51,935 bases of DNA from Caenispirillum bisanense (GCA_945877815.1 CAMDWJ010000008.1:1-51935); one strand, 5' to 3'; counted from the stretch's first letter, positions 19,197 to 28,651 are shown. Translations and numbers: made by a program. The notes: a model not told the origin generated them from the letters alone.

Positions 19197-19387
19197 CACC
19201 AAAGAACTAACGTACGGCGGTCTGGTTCCTGAATCCGCCGCAGCATACCCGTGACCTGTAAGAGCCATTTTTACGGATTTCCGCGCCATTCGACGGCGAA
19301 ATGACCTCTTTTTGTCCTAAATCTGATTCTGATTGTACCCCCGAACTCGCGTCTAGGATGGGTGCGTTTGGATCGAGAGGTCGCACC

Positions 19388-19591
19388 GTGGCGATGCAGG
19401 TTGAAGTCTATCTTCAAGCAATGTTCCTCATCAAAGAGCATGGCGAAAATGCGCCCGACTATGCCGCGAGCAAGGCGGACGAGATGCTCAACGTCGGCAA
19501 CCTCTATGAACGGAGGACGTGGCGACGTGTTGCCGAGACGATTGAGGAAATGCTGGCCCGCGAGGCTGCGAGTTCCTCCTTTATTCATTAA
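19388..19591 (+). CDS. Small hypothetical protein
   Basis: A possible 67-residue, mostly helical protein with an acidic character. It contains YLQAMFLIKEHGENAPDYAA, then ADEMLNVGNLYERRTWRRV and a C-terminal IEEML helix. The pattern (a helix with HG, then a conserved-looking ERRTW and a second helix) resembles small alphaproteobacterial domains of unknown function, but I cannot name the family with certainty. GTG at 19388 lies 7 bases after GAGAGG; ATG at 19394 is also possible. It is divergent from the small gene at 19002-19196. The 144 bp between it and the transglycosylase show nothing else clear. Confidence 0.6.
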   Translation: MAMQVEVYLQAMFLIKEHGENAPDYAASKADEMLNVGNLYERRTWRRVAETIEEMLAREAASSSFIH

Positions 19592-19735
19592 CGCGGCCTA
19601 CTGCGTTCGGAGTTGAATAAACGCGCTGGCCGAGTGCTGCCTGACGACGAATCGCGCCAAACCCTCCAGGCCGCCGTAAAATAGTGCCCGCCGCCCAAGG
19701 GGCCGATCTTATCCACGATCCGAAGGGGGGCCAGC

Positions 19736-21832
19736 GTGCCGGGTTACCCTCGTTGCGAAATAAACGAAACGCACTTAAGATCGCGTAAACCACAAATAAG
19801 CGAAACTCCATCAGGTTTGGCTGAGAAAACGAGTCGTGGGGCGCGCACTTTGTTCAAACTCTTTCACGCTGTTCTGATTGGGACGATTTGCTTATCGGCG
19901 ACGTTTGCCCAGGCGCAGGGGACCAAAAAACGAATCCCTGAAACGAGCGAACTGAATGCCGCCAAATCGGCATACGAGGCCGGCGAAAAAGGTCAGTGGG
20001 TCGCGAGCCGGGAGGCTGCCGCGCGGGTCAAGGATCCGCTGCTCGCTCAAATCCTTAATTGGCAGCGTCTGACGAGCTATACCTCGGGCGCCAATTTCGA
20101 GGAGATCACTGCTTTTCTCAAAGCCTATCCGGAATGGCCGTCCCGCGACCGCCTCGTTGCACGGGCCGAAGAAACCATGTCGCCAGCCTATCCCGATGCC
20201 GCCGTGGTCGCTTGGTACGGCAAGCGAGTGCCCGCGACGCCCGAGGGTGCGACCCGTCTCGCCGAGTCCTTCCTGGCTGTCGGGCGACGCGATGAAGCGC
20301 TGCGTCTAATCCGTAAGACCTGGATCGAAGCGAATTTTGGCGATCAGCAAGAAGCTATATTTTACAAACAGTTCAAAGATCACCTTACTAAAAAAGATCA
20401 CATCGATCGGCTCGATCGGTTGGTCTGGGCTGGCCGCACGGTGCCTGCCAAACGCATGTACCCCAAGGTCGGAACGGATTACCGGGCTCTCGCCGAGGCG
20501 CGCTTCTCGCTGCACGAAGCCGACAAGGGCGCCGACGGCGCCTTGAAACGGGTGCCGGCGAATCTTCTGGATGACCCGGGGCTGGCATACGAACGGCTGC
20601 GCTGGCGACGGATAAAGAATCGGGACGACGAGGCGGTCGCCACTTTGAAAGAAGGCTCCGCTGCGCTGAAGGTCCAACCGGCGCGCTGGTGGAGCGAACG
20701 CAGTATTCTCGCTCGGCGCTCGCTGATGAAGGGCCATATCACAGATGCCTATCGCATCGCCGCCAACCACAACATCAAGCCGGGCAAGGATGCCGCCGAA
20801 TTACTCGACGCCGAGTGGATGGCGGGCTGGATCGCGCTGCGCTTCCTCAAGGACGATTCGATCGCCTACAACCATTTCACGACCGTCTATCGCGAGGCAA
20901 GCCAGCCCATCAGCCGCGCTCGCGGCGCCTATTGGGCCGGCCGCGCCGCCGAGGCAATGAAGGATTCCGACCGCGCGCGGTATTGGTATCGCACCGCCTT
21001 CAAGCATCCGACGACCTATTACGGCCAGCTCGCGGCGACCAAATTGCCGCGCGAAGACACGATCAATATGCCGCCCCTGCCCCATACCGATCCCATCATC
21101 GCGGCGAGCTTCAGCAGCCACGAATTGGTGCGAGCGGTACGAATCATCGATGCGGCCGGCATGACCAATATGTTGCGCCCCTTTGTGCGCCAATTGGCTG
21201 AAATCGGCAAAACTCCGGATTGGCTGGCTAATGTTGCCGATCTTGCCTATGAAACCGGGCGCGCCGATCTGTCGATCTATGCCGCGAAGCGCGCCGAAAC
21301 CGAAGGCGTGAGCCTGCTGCAAGCCGGCTTCCCTGTGCTCAGCTCCAAGCGGATGTCCGACGCCGACCGCCCGCTCGTTCATGCCGTCATCCGCCAGGAA
21401 AGTCTGTTCAACAATGCCGCCATCAGCCGAGCGGGTGCGCGCGGACTGATGCAGCTAATGCCTGCCACCGCCAAGGAAATGGCGCGGAAAAACGACATTA
21501 TCTTCGTGCACGATCGCCTGCTGGAGGATGCGGACTATAACGTCCATTTGGGGCAGACCTATCTCACCGACCTCGTTAACGAATTCGGCGGATCCTACAT
21601 CCTGGCACTTGCCGCCTATAACGCCGGCCCCAGCCGCGCTCGGCAGTGGATACGAGAATATGGCGATCCGCGCGATTCGACTGTCGATGCCATCGATTGG
21701 ATCGAAATGATCCCCTTTTCCGAGACTCGCAATTACGTCCAGCGCGTGCTCGAGAATTTGCAGGTCTATCGTTACATGCTCTCGCCGACTCAGGTTGCCT
21801 TGACGCCCGACAGCATGCTGCGGCGGCGCTAG
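19736..21832 (+). CDS. Soluble lytic murein transglycosylase (Slt family)
   Basis: A periplasmic enzyme that cleaves peptidoglycan between MurNAc and GlcNAc, forming 1,6-anhydroMurNAc. Up to 698 residues. A hydrophobic signal-like stretch (LFHAVLIGTICLSATFAQAQ) sits at residues 42-61, then a long helical superhelix. The C-terminal catalytic domain (from about residue 545) has the catalytic glutamate in HAVIRQESLFNNAAISRAGA, then GLMQLMPATAKEMA and LALAAYNAGPSRA. The GTG at 19736 leaves an oddly long leader; a TTG at 19850 would place the signal peptide at the very N-terminus and may be the true start. The dehydratase gene follows after 14 bp. Confidence 0.93.
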   Translation: MPGYPRCEINETHLRSRKPQISETPSGLAEKTSRGARTLFKLFHAVLIGTICLSATFAQAQGTKKRIPETSELNAAKSAYEAGEKGQWVASREAAARVKDPLLAQILNWQRLTSYTSGANFEEITAFLKAYPEWPSRDRLVARAEETMSPAYPDAAVVAWYGKRVPATPEGATRLAESFLAVGRRDEALRLIRKTWIEANFGDQQEAIFYKQFKDHLTKKDHIDRLDRLVWAGRTVPAKRMYPKVGTDYRALAEARFSLHEADKGADGALKRVPANLLDDPGLAYERLRWRRIKNRDDEAVATLKEGSAALKVQPARWWSERSILARRSLMKGHITDAYRIAANHNIKPGKDAAELLDAEWMAGWIALRFLKDDSIAYNHFTTVYREASQPISRARGAYWAGRAAEAMKDSDRARYWYRTAFKHPTTYYGQLAATKLPREDTINMPPLPHTDPIIAASFSSHELVRAVRIIDAAGMTNMLRPFVRQLAEIGKTPDWLANVADLAYETGRADLSIYAAKRAETEGVSLLQAGFPVLSSKRMSDADRPLVHAVIRQESLFNNAAISRAGARGLMQLMPATAKEMARKNDIIFVHDRLLEDADYNVHLGQTYLTDLVNEFGGSYILALAAYNAGPSRARQWIREYGDPRDSTVDAIDWIEMIPFSETRNYVQRVLENLQVYRYMLSPTQVALTPDSMLRRR

Positions 21833-21846
21833 GCTGCGACGCCTGC

Positions 21847-22842
21847 ATGGCCGAAACCAACGAGCCCGTCGGGCGTTTGCCCTCCTTCGCCGATGTCGAG
21901 GCTGCTGCCCGTCGTCTGTCCCCAATCGTTACGCGCACGCCGATCCTGGAATCCTCGGTCGTCAACGAGATGCTCGGCTGCCGCATCCTCATCAAGGCCG
22001 AATGCCTGCAAAGGACCGGCTCGTTCAAGGTGCGCGGGGCCTATAACAAGATCGCGCAAATCCCGGACGAACGCCGCCGCCTGGGCGTGGTCGCCTATTC
22101 GTCCGGCAATCATGCCCAGGGCGTCGCCCGCGCCGCCCGCCTGATGGGGATCCCGGCCCATATCGTCATGCCTGCGGATGCGCCCAAGGTGAAGATGGAC
22201 AATACGCGTCGCGACGGAGCGACAGTGGTTCCCTACGAACGCAAAAATGCCAACCGTGTTGCGATCTCGCAGCGTCTGGTCGAGGAGACCGGTGGCACGA
22301 TGGTGCCGCCTTACAACGATCCCGACATAATGGCGGGACAAGGAACCCTGGGTCTGGAATTCGCGGAGCAGATCGTGGGCCTGGATACCCAGCTCGACAT
22401 GCTATTGGGACCGTGCAGCGGCGGCGGCATGATCGGCGGTACCGCCATCGCCTTTCGCGGCACATCGCCGACGACCGAAATCTATTGCGTCGAGCCAGAG
22501 TTCTATGACGATACGACCCAGTCGCTGGCGGCGGGCGCGCGTGTCGAACTTCACCCGACCACAAGTTCGATCTGCGACGGGCTTCTGGTCGAAGCCCCCG
22601 GCACGATCACCTTCGAAGTTCTAAAGACCCATCTTTCCGGCGGCTTCGTCGTCGCCGATGCGATCGTTGAGCGCGCGGTGAAGCTCGCATTCGACGAATA
22701 TAAGGTCGTAATCGAGCCGTCAGGCGCCATCGGCCTCGCCGCGATCATGGCGGACCCGGCGCGGTTCAAGGGCAAGACGGTCGGCCTCATCGCCACCGGC
22801 GGCAATGTCGATGCCGAGGCCTTCGCGCGGATGATCCGCTAG
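21847..22842 (+). CDS. Threonine/serine dehydratase (fold-type II PLP enzyme)
   Basis: A 331-residue PLP-dependent ammonia-lyase that deaminates threonine or serine to the 2-oxo acid. The PLP lysine is in RTGSFKVRGAYNK. The substrate loop is SSGNHAQGVARAARL and the phosphate-binding loop GPCSGGGMIGG. The C-terminal EPSGAIGLAAIM is also typical. There is no regulatory ACT domain, so it is the short catabolic type; serine racemase or 3-hydroxyaspartate lyase activity cannot be excluded. It starts 14 bp after the transglycosylase, without a strong ribosome binding site, and converges with the bactofilin after 4 bp. Confidence 0.9.
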   Translation: MAETNEPVGRLPSFADVEAAARRLSPIVTRTPILESSVVNEMLGCRILIKAECLQRTGSFKVRGAYNKIAQIPDERRRLGVVAYSSGNHAQGVARAARLMGIPAHIVMPADAPKVKMDNTRRDGATVVPYERKNANRVAISQRLVEETGGTMVPPYNDPDIMAGQGTLGLEFAEQIVGLDTQLDMLLGPCSGGGMIGGTAIAFRGTSPTTEIYCVEPEFYDDTTQSLAAGARVELHPTTSSICDGLLVEAPGTITFEVLKTHLSGGFVVADAIVERAVKLAFDEYKVVIEPSGAIGLAAIMADPARFKGKTVGLIATGGNVDAEAFARMIR

Positions 22843-22846
22843 ACTT

Positions 22847-23314
22847 TTACGACGCCTTGGCGGTTTCGATATGGGTGTGCGCCTTGACGATCGCGGCGCC
22901 CTTGGCGAGCAAGTTGACGCTCTCGCTTTCCTTTTCCTTCTTCACGGATTCAATGCGCCGGCAATGGCCCTCGAGATAGGCTCCCTGTTCGATCGCCAGG
23001 TTCTCATGAAGAATGTCACCCAGCACATGCGCGGTCTTGGCGAGCGAAACGGTGCGCGCCTTGATCTGGCCGTTGACGTTGCCGTGGATACGCACCGTCT
23101 CGGCCCGAATTTCACCCGTGATATGGGCGCTTTCGCCGACTACGAGAACGTCCGTCTGGATATTGCCGTTAACGCGCCCGTCGATCTGGATCTCGCCGGC
23201 ACTGACGATATCGCCTGTGATCAACAGATCGGCCGCGAGAAGCGACGGCGGCGCCGGCACCTTCTGGAATGCCTGGGACAGCGAGTTGCTGTCTTTACTG
23301 CCCTTTGTAAACAT
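22847..23314 (-). CDS. Bactofilin
   Basis: A 155-residue bactofilin, a self-polymerising cytoskeletal protein that scaffolds cell-wall enzymes at chosen sites. The central beta-helix (about residues 30-120) shows the repeating pattern LITGDIVSAGEIQIDGRVNG, VVGESAHITGEIRAETVRI, VNGQIKARTVSLAKTAHV. The ends are flexible. The start codon lies inside the end of the M23 peptidase gene (20-bp overlap), so they are translated together. This coupling supports a joint role in shaping peptidoglycan. Confidence 0.95.
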   Translation of the reverse strand: MFTKGSKDSNSLSQAFQKVPAPPSLLAADLLITGDIVSAGEIQIDGRVNGNIQTDVLVVGESAHITGEIRAETVRIHGNVNGQIKARTVSLAKTAHVLGDILHENLAIEQGAYLEGHCRRIESVKKEKESESVNLLAKGAAIVKAHTHIETAKAS

Positions 23315-24797
23315 ATTTGCCAGCCTTCAAAAATCGCATTGGATCGACAGGCCTGCCATTATGCGCGATTTCATAGTGCAGGTGCGGGCCCGTACTGCGC
23401 CCCGAGTTCCCCAGTAACCCGATTTTATCCCGATTATCGACCTTCTGGCCGACCTTAACGAGTATTTTGTTGAGATGAGCATAGCGCGTCTTAAAGCCCA
23501 TGCCATGATCGATTTCGACGAGACGGCCATATTCGCTTTGCGCCTCGGCAACGGTGACGACGCCTGGCGCCGTTGAATAGACCGGTGAGCCGATGGGAGC
23601 ACGTAGATCGAGGCCATAATGCATCGACCAGCGTTGGCGGATAGGGTCGCGGCGTTTTCCGAACTCACTTGAAAGCTGAAACTGATCGAGCGGCGCCGGC
23701 AGCGGTGCCGAGCGCATCAATTGACGCAAATCGTCCCAGCGGCCGAGACGCTCTTCCAGATTGGATAGGCTGGCTTTCAGTTTTTCGCCTGATTCAGGCA
23801 GAGGCGTCGTCGTGGCGATAAATGGCCCGCCTTGACCGACGGGACGGCGCATGATCGCCATTTCGATGGCTGGCAGCGGCGCCGACTCGTACATTTCCTT
23901 ATCCAGCATCTCGGCGACGTCGATAGCGAACTCCTCACCGGATGCAACCTGATCTGTGCTGTCGTCGCCGGGCTCGGCCTCGTCCTCGCGGCTGCCGACC
24001 GGGGCCTCCTTAATCGCGGTATTGGCATTGACGGCAAGCTGCGCCAGGAATTCGTCGGTATTCAACCCGGCACGGGCAAAGACGCGTTCCATGAACACAA
24101 TGCCGTCCTGCGTACGTTTGGACAGACGCGTGATCACTTCGGTCTCGGTCAAGTGCAGGCGGCTGACTTCGTCTTCAAGCTGGGCAACGTGAGTTTTAAG
24201 CTTTTGATTCATCGCATGCGCTTGGTCACGCTCGCTCTGCACCGATTGAAGATTGGTGGTCACCGAGGCGAGATTGCCGCGAAGCTCGAAATTCCGGCCA
24301 TTTAGGTTACCGAGTTCGCCTTCGATCGAGATTAGCTTCTCGCGGAGCGAATTCTTGGCAGCATTGATTTCGGATTGTTGCGTCTGCGACGTCTCGAGAT
24401 TTTTCTGGGCGGACCGAAGATTGAGCTGGAGCGTGGCGTTATTTTCGACGAGATCGAGCATCATTGCGTGGTTTTTCTGTAACTCCTTGGTCAGAAGCGA
24501 AAAACGAGCCTGATAATGTGAAACCTCGCTGAGAAGATTGCGGTAATTGTCGTGCGCGTCCGAAATCTGCGCATCTTTCGAGCGAATGATATCGTCGAAC
24601 AGGAAATAGGTGGCAGAGGTGAAGGTGCCCCATCCAAGGGCGACGAATGAAGCAGCACAAAGGGCGATTTGGAAATTCTGGGAAATCTTGACGTAGCGGA
24701 TATGGCTACCGGTGCGCAGGATGAGCTGACGTTCAGGCATCCACTTGCGTATGAAGCGCAGCAGGAAGTCTCTTAGGACATCGTATCGTCGTTTCAT
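23295..24797 (-). CDS. Membrane-anchored M23 family metallopeptidase with coiled coil
   Basis: A 500-residue peptidoglycan endopeptidase. After a basic N-terminus comes one membrane segment (IALCAASFVALGWGTFTSAT, about residues 46-65). A long coiled coil (about 80-220) follows, then a linker and the C-terminal LytM/M23 domain. Zinc ligands are visible in MHYGLDLRAPIGSP and GPHLHYEIAHNGRPVDP. The start at 24795-24797 follows a strong GAGGGGG; a longer frame is not supported. It overlaps the bactofilin by 20 bp, a pairing known from other bacteria where a bactofilin positions an M23 enzyme. The 294 bp to pgpA hold only a presumed divergent promoter region. Confidence 0.93.
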   Translation of the reverse strand: MKRRYDVLRDFLLRFIRKWMPERQLILRTGSHIRYVKISQNFQIALCAASFVALGWGTFTSATYFLFDDIIRSKDAQISDAHDNYRNLLSEVSHYQARFSLLTKELQKNHAMMLDLVENNATLQLNLRSAQKNLETSQTQQSEINAAKNSLREKLISIEGELGNLNGRNFELRGNLASVTTNLQSVQSERDQAHAMNQKLKTHVAQLEDEVSRLHLTETEVITRLSKRTQDGIVFMERVFARAGLNTDEFLAQLAVNANTAIKEAPVGSREDEAEPGDDSTDQVASGEEFAIDVAEMLDKEMYESAPLPAIEMAIMRRPVGQGGPFIATTTPLPESGEKLKASLSNLEERLGRWDDLRQLMRSAPLPAPLDQFQLSSEFGKRRDPIRQRWSMHYGLDLRAPIGSPVYSTAPGVVTVAEAQSEYGRLVEIDHGMGFKTRYAHLNKILVKVGQKVDNRDKIGLLGNSGRSTGPHLHYEIAHNGRPVDPMRFLKAGKYVYKGQ

Positions 24798-25091
24798 ATC
24801 CCCCTCACCTTCGTACCCGAAGGCGCCCCCTACTCTTTCCCGGCACGTCGCATCGTGCGTCCTCCCCAGGCGATGCGACCGCAAGTTAGGTTATGTATGC
24901 TACGATTTCGACGGTAACCGCTGGGGATATAGGGCGCAACTGTTTAGACCGGCCAAAATCCGATAATCTTGGGCATTTTCTGCGACTTCCGGTAATGCCT
25001 TGAATATGCCTTCGGATTAGCGTTAACCCTGCACACGGATCCGTCGAAATCCTTGATGCATGTCCTCGTTTTTCGCCATATACGGGCCTTA

Positions 25092-25562
25092 ATGACGATT
25101 TTTACTCCCAGATTCGCGCGGATGGTGGCAACCGTGGGCGGGATCGGTTATGCCCCGGCAATGCCTGGCACCTGGGGATCGGCGGCCGCACTTCCGGTGG
25201 CCTGGGGGCTGCAGTCGCTCGGTGGTGTACCACTTCTTGCCGCCGCGACCCTTGTCGTTTTTTGTTTGGGCGTTTGGGCGTCGGGTGTCGCGATGCGCGA
25301 AAGCGGAACGGACGATCCCGGCTGGATCGTGATCGACGAAGTTGCCGCCATGTGGTTGGTGCTTCTGGTCGTTCCGCCGAATATCGATCTCTATGCCATT
25401 GGCTTCGTCCTGTTTCGCATTGCGGATATCTGGAAGCCGTGGCCTGCATCTTGGGCCGATCGCGTTTTGGAGGGTGGTGCCGGCGTCATGGTCGACGATC
25501 TTTTCGCCGCTGCCTGGGCTGCACTCGCCTTGATCGTTTTCCGTTACGCATGGTTTTTATGA
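25092..25562 (+). CDS. pgpA: Phosphatidylglycerophosphatase A
   Basis: PgpA dephosphorylates phosphatidylglycerol phosphate, the last step of phosphatidylglycerol synthesis, in the inner membrane. The 156-residue protein has GIGYAPAMPGTWGSAAALP, the acidic site DDPGWIVIDEVAAMW, RIADIWKPWPASWADRV and GAGVMVDDLFAA, all conserved in the family, with three to four membrane segments. I start at the ATG at 25092 (MTIFTPRFARM); an ATG at 25053 adds 13 residues. The cinA-type gene follows after 13 bp. Confidence 0.93.
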   Translation: MTIFTPRFARMVATVGGIGYAPAMPGTWGSAAALPVAWGLQSLGGVPLLAAATLVVFCLGVWASGVAMRESGTDDPGWIVIDEVAAMWLVLLVVPPNIDLYAIGFVLFRIADIWKPWPASWADRVLEGGAGVMVDDLFAAAWAALALIVFRYAWFL

Positions 25563-25575
25563 TGTCGTTTTTGTA

Positions 25576-26067
25576 ATGTTTGGCGAACCGACCTTGAATC
25601 TGGCCCGCCGCTTGGTCGATGAATGCCGCACCCGAGCGATCATGATTGCGACGGTCGAATCGTGCACCGGCGGATTGATCGCCGGCGCCATCACCGCGAT
25701 CGACGGTTCCTCATCCGCCTTTGAGCGCGGCTTCGTGACCTACACCAACGTCGCCAAGAACGAGTTGGTCGGCGTGCCGATGGGATTGTTTGAGCGTGTC
25801 GGCGCCGTTTCCGAAGAAGTCGCCCGGGCGATGGCCGAGGGCGCCTTATCCCATGCGCCGGTCGATGCCGCTGTTGCCGTGACGGGCATTGCCGGTCCAG
25901 GCGGCGGCAGCGCCGAAAAACCGGTCGGCCTCGTCCATATCGCGGCGGCGCGCAACGGACACCCGACGGAGCATGCCAGCCATATCTTTCCAGGCGATCG
26001 CCATACGGTGCGTCTGGCCACGATCAACGAGGCCCTGCGGCTCCTGACCAGCATCGTCGTGCGCTGA
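25576..26067 (+). CDS. CinA C-terminal-type nicotinamide-nucleotide amidohydrolase
   Basis: A 163-residue stand-alone CinA C-terminal domain (PncC type), which deamidates nicotinamide mononucleotide in NAD recycling. Marks are ATVESCTGGLIAGAIT with the catalytic serine region, RGFVTYTNVAKNELVGV, AVAVTGIAGPGGGSAEKPVG and the C-terminal RLATINEALRLL. There is no N-terminal CinA molybdopterin-like domain, as is usual in alphaproteobacteria. It is packed between pgpA (13 bp) and the CPBP gene (0 bp gap: stop directly followed by ATG). Confidence 0.93.
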   Translation: MFGEPTLNLARRLVDECRTRAIMIATVESCTGGLIAGAITAIDGSSSAFERGFVTYTNVAKNELVGVPMGLFERVGAVSEEVARAMAEGALSHAPVDAAVAVTGIAGPGGGSAEKPVGLVHIAAARNGHPTEHASHIFPGDRHTVRLATINEALRLLTSIVVR

Positions 26068-26787
26068 ATGTCCACGCGCTCCGACTTATTGAGCGAGCTG
26101 AGTAACAAGGAATTCTTTCGCGTCTTTGTCGGCACGCTGGGCATGATTTTTCTCGCCGTGAGCGGTTTTACGCTGCTGGGCGATCACCGGTCGCTCGGCA
26201 ACGATGAAATTTCGCCCTCCATCCTCTATATCGTTCAGGACTATACCTACGCAGCCCTGATCCTGCTTGGGGTCTATCTCTTCTGTATAAAAATGGCGCG
26301 CGTTTCATGGAGCGCGATCGGATTTCGCGCCTGTTCGCTGGATTGGTTGGTTCGCGGATTTTTGGCCGCTGTTTTGCTCTACGGCTTACGCATCCTGCTC
26401 GACAATCTGATGGTGGAATTTTTCAATCAGCGGCGCATGTTGGAACCCCTGACCACCGACCGCGCCATGCTCGAGGGCGAGTCGGGTTGGCTGTCCGCCG
26501 TTTTCATCATCGGGGTTGCGATATTGACCCCGATCGCGACGGAAATTTTTCAACGCGGAATCTTGTTTGGTTGGCTAAGGCGCAATTTCAATTTCATTTT
26601 TTCGTCGATCTCGAGCGCCGTTATCTTCGGCGCGTTGCATATCGAAATCGTGAGGTACCTCCAGGTCATGTTGTTCGGGATCGTGGCGGCCTACCTCTAT
26701 GAAAAATCGCGATCGCTCTGTGTGCCACTTGTCTTTCACATGACCGTGAGCGCCGCCTATGTCATGGGCGTCATGGGCTGGTCGTAA
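26068..26787 (+). CDS. CPBP family intramembrane protein, first motif glutamate missing
   Basis: A 239-residue membrane protein of the CPBP/Abi family (Rce1-like intramembrane proteases) with about six to eight membrane segments. The usual motif 1 EExxxR appears as PIATEIFQRGILFG: the second Glu and the Arg are kept but the first Glu is Thr. Motif 2 (FGALH) and the third motif histidine (VFHMTVS) are present. Because the first glutamate is a catalytic residue in Rce1-type enzymes, this protein may be inactive or changed in function. It starts directly after the upstream stop codon, so it depends on the pgpA-cinA message. Confidence 0.85.
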   Translation: MSTRSDLLSELSNKEFFRVFVGTLGMIFLAVSGFTLLGDHRSLGNDEISPSILYIVQDYTYAALILLGVYLFCIKMARVSWSAIGFRACSLDWLVRGFLAAVLLYGLRILLDNLMVEFFNQRRMLEPLTTDRAMLEGESGWLSAVFIIGVAILTPIATEIFQRGILFGWLRRNFNFIFSSISSAVIFGALHIEIVRYLQVMLFGIVAAYLYEKSRSLCVPLVFHMTVSAAYVMGVMGWS

Positions 26788-26800
26788 CGCCCTTCGCGTC

Positions 26801-27250
26801 TCAGCGGGCCGGCAGGGGCCGCTTGCCGTAGATCACCTCGGCGCGACGCTCAAAGGCGTTCACCATGATGCGCACGGCCTCGCCGAAGACGACGCCGATC
26901 ATCGCCTGCAGGATGCGTGAGCGGAACTCGAAATCGACGAAGAAATCGATCGTGGTTCCGGCACCGTCCGACGTGAAGTTCCAATGGTTCTGAAGGTATT
27001 TGAACGGACCTTCGGAATATTCGACATCGATGCGGCCGGGACGATTGAGCGTGACGCGCGAGGTGAAACGCTCGCGGAACATCTTGTAGCCGATGATCAT
27101 GTCCGCGACGACCAGATCGCCCTCGCGCGAGCGGATGCGGGTGCCGACGCACCAGGGCAGGAATTCCGGATATTTCTCGATATCGGCGACGATATCGAAC
27201 AATTCGACCGGCGTGTAGGGAAGAAACTTCTTCTCGGCGTGAGTGGGCAC
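26801..27250 (-). CDS. Coenzyme Q-binding START-domain protein (COQ10/RatA family)
   Basis: A 149-residue START/SRPBCC-fold protein of the COQ10/RatA family. Marks are EKKFLPYTPVELFDIVADIE, KYPEFLPWCVGTRI and the helix RIMVNAFERRAEVIYG. The mitochondrial homologue Coq10 binds ubiquinone and supports respiration; alphaproteobacterial members are thought to act alike. The E. coli relative was called RatA toxin, but the alphaproteobacterial context beside lipA and PDH favours the quinone role. It lies 16 bp after lipA on the same strand and converges with the CPBP gene 13 bp away. Confidence 0.92.
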   Translation of the reverse strand: MPTHAEKKFLPYTPVELFDIVADIEKYPEFLPWCVGTRIRSREGDLVVADMIIGYKMFRERFTSRVTLNRPGRIDVEYSEGPFKYLQNHWNFTSDGAGTTIDFFVDFEFRSRILQAMIGVVFGEAVRIMVNAFERRAEVIYGKRPLPAR

Positions 27251-27266
27251 GAGGGCGTGCTGCCGC

Positions 27267-28208
27267 TCAACGGGACGCGAGCTTGGCGCGGCGCGCTTCG
27301 CGCATCACGGCGAAATCGTCGTCGGCGTGATAGGACGACCTCGTCAGCGGCGTCGCCGAAACCTTGAGGAAGCCCTTGGTATAGGCGATGCGCTCGTATT
27401 CCTGGAATTCTTCAGGTGTCACGAAACGTTCGATCTTGGCGTGACGCGGCGTCGGCTGGAGATACTGGCCGATGGTGAGGAAATCGACGTTCGCCGAACG
27501 CATGTCGTCCATCACCTGCATGATCTCCATCCGGTCCTCGCCGAGGCCGACCATGATGCCCGACTTGGTGAAGACTTGCGGATCGATCTGTTTGGCGCGG
27601 TCGAGCAGATTGAGCGAATGGTAATAGCGCGCACCCGGGCGGATCGTCGGGTACAGGCGCGGCACGGTCTCGAGATTGTGGTTGAAGACGTCGGGGCGAG
27701 CGGCGATCACGGTTTCCAGCCCGCCCGGCTTGTCGCGGAAATCTGGCGTCAGCACCTCGACGGTGGTGCCTGGCGCCAGATCGTGAATTTTTTGTAGGCA
27801 AAGCGCGAATTGTTGTGCACCCCCATCGGCCAGATCGTCGCGGTCGACCGAAGTGATGACCATGTGCCGCAACCCGGTCTTGAGCGCCATGATGGCGACA
27901 TTGTCGGGCTCCAGCGCATTGACGGGACCGGGCTTGCCTGTGGCCACATTGCAAAAGGCGCAGGCGCGCGTGCAGATTTCGCCGAGGATCATCACGGTCG
28001 CGTGCTTCTGTGCCCAGCATTCGCCGATATTTGGGCAGGCCGCTTCCTCGCACACCGTCACCAGATTGAGATCGCGCATCAGCTTTTTGGTTTCGCCATA
28101 GACCGGCGAGGTCGGCGCCTTTACCCGGATCCATTCAGGCAAGCGCGGCCGCTTGTTTTCCGGCTTGTTGCGGAGCTGCGGGTGGCGGACGGTTTTGATC
28201 TCGGTCAT
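27267..28208 (-). CDS. lipA: Lipoyl synthase
   Basis: LipA is a radical SAM enzyme that inserts two sulfurs into octanoyl groups on lipoyl domains, which PDH needs. The 313-residue protein has the auxiliary-cluster cysteines in [13 protein letters not shown] and the radical SAM cluster in [13 protein letters not shown]. It also has the conserved C-terminal serine in [13 protein letters not shown]. The start [12 protein letters not shown] (28206-28208) overlaps the GNAT gene stop by 4 bp. It sits in the PDH gene train, directly supplying the cofactor for the two lipoyl-bearing subunits upstream. Confidence 0.97.
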   Translation of the reverse strand: MTEIKTVRHPQLRNKPENKRPRLPEWIRVKAPTSPVYGETKKLMRDLNLVTVCEEAACPNIGECWAQKHATVMILGEICTRACAFCNVATGKPGPVNALEPDNVAIMALKTGLRHMVITSVDRDDLADGGAQQFALCLQKIHDLAPGTTVEVLTPDFRDKPGGLETVIAARPDVFNHNLETVPRLYPTIRPGARYYHSLNLLDRAKQIDPQVFTKSGIMVGLGEDRMEIMQVMDDMRSANVDFLTIGQYLQPTPRHAKIERFVTPEEFQEYERIAYTKGFLKVSATPLTRSSYHADDDFAVMREARRAKLASR

Positions 28209-28651
28209 GTCTTCACATCTACGTCGTAGCGGACCCAATCGGTCGCGGGGGTAATCTTATCATATAGCGCGCGGGCGGTCGCGTTGCCCGCTTTGGTCTG
28301 CCAATAGACGCGATGCCAGCCCTGCATTTTGGCCATATCGACAACCGCTCCGATCAGGGCCCGCCCGGCGCCCTGCCCGCGCGCGCTTGCATCGACGAAC
28401 AGGTCTTCGAGATAACAGACCGGCTTCTCGGTCCAGGTATTGGCGTGCAGCACGTAATTCACCAGTCCGATGACGCGATCCGCCTTATCGATGGCCACCA
28501 TTCCATAGATTGGTTCGTTTTGATCCAACAGCCGCCGCCAGGTCGCCTCAGAAATCCGTGCATCGAGCGCCGTCTCATAGAAATCGAGATAGCCCCGCCA
28601 GAGGTGGAACCAAGACTCTCTGTCTAGGGGTGTAACAGTCCGAATATTCAT
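28205..28651 (-). CDS. GNAT family N-acetyltransferase
   Basis: A 148-residue GNAT-fold acetyltransferase. The acetyl-CoA loop is in [20 protein letters not shown] (R/Q-x-x-G-x-G/A type), with CYLEDLFVD before it and the C-terminal [18 protein letters not shown] typical of the fold. The substrate is unknown. It overlaps lipA by 4 bp and is inserted between lpd and lipA, where most relatives have no gene. An inverted-repeat element lies between it and lpd. Confidence 0.9.
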   Translation of the reverse strand: MNIRTVTPLDRESWFHLWRGYLDFYETALDARISEATWRRLLDQNEPIYGMVAIDKADRVIGLVNYVLHANTWTEKPVCYLEDLFVDASARGQGAGRALIGAVVDMAKMQGWHRVYWQTKAGNATARALYDKITPATDWVRYDVDVKT

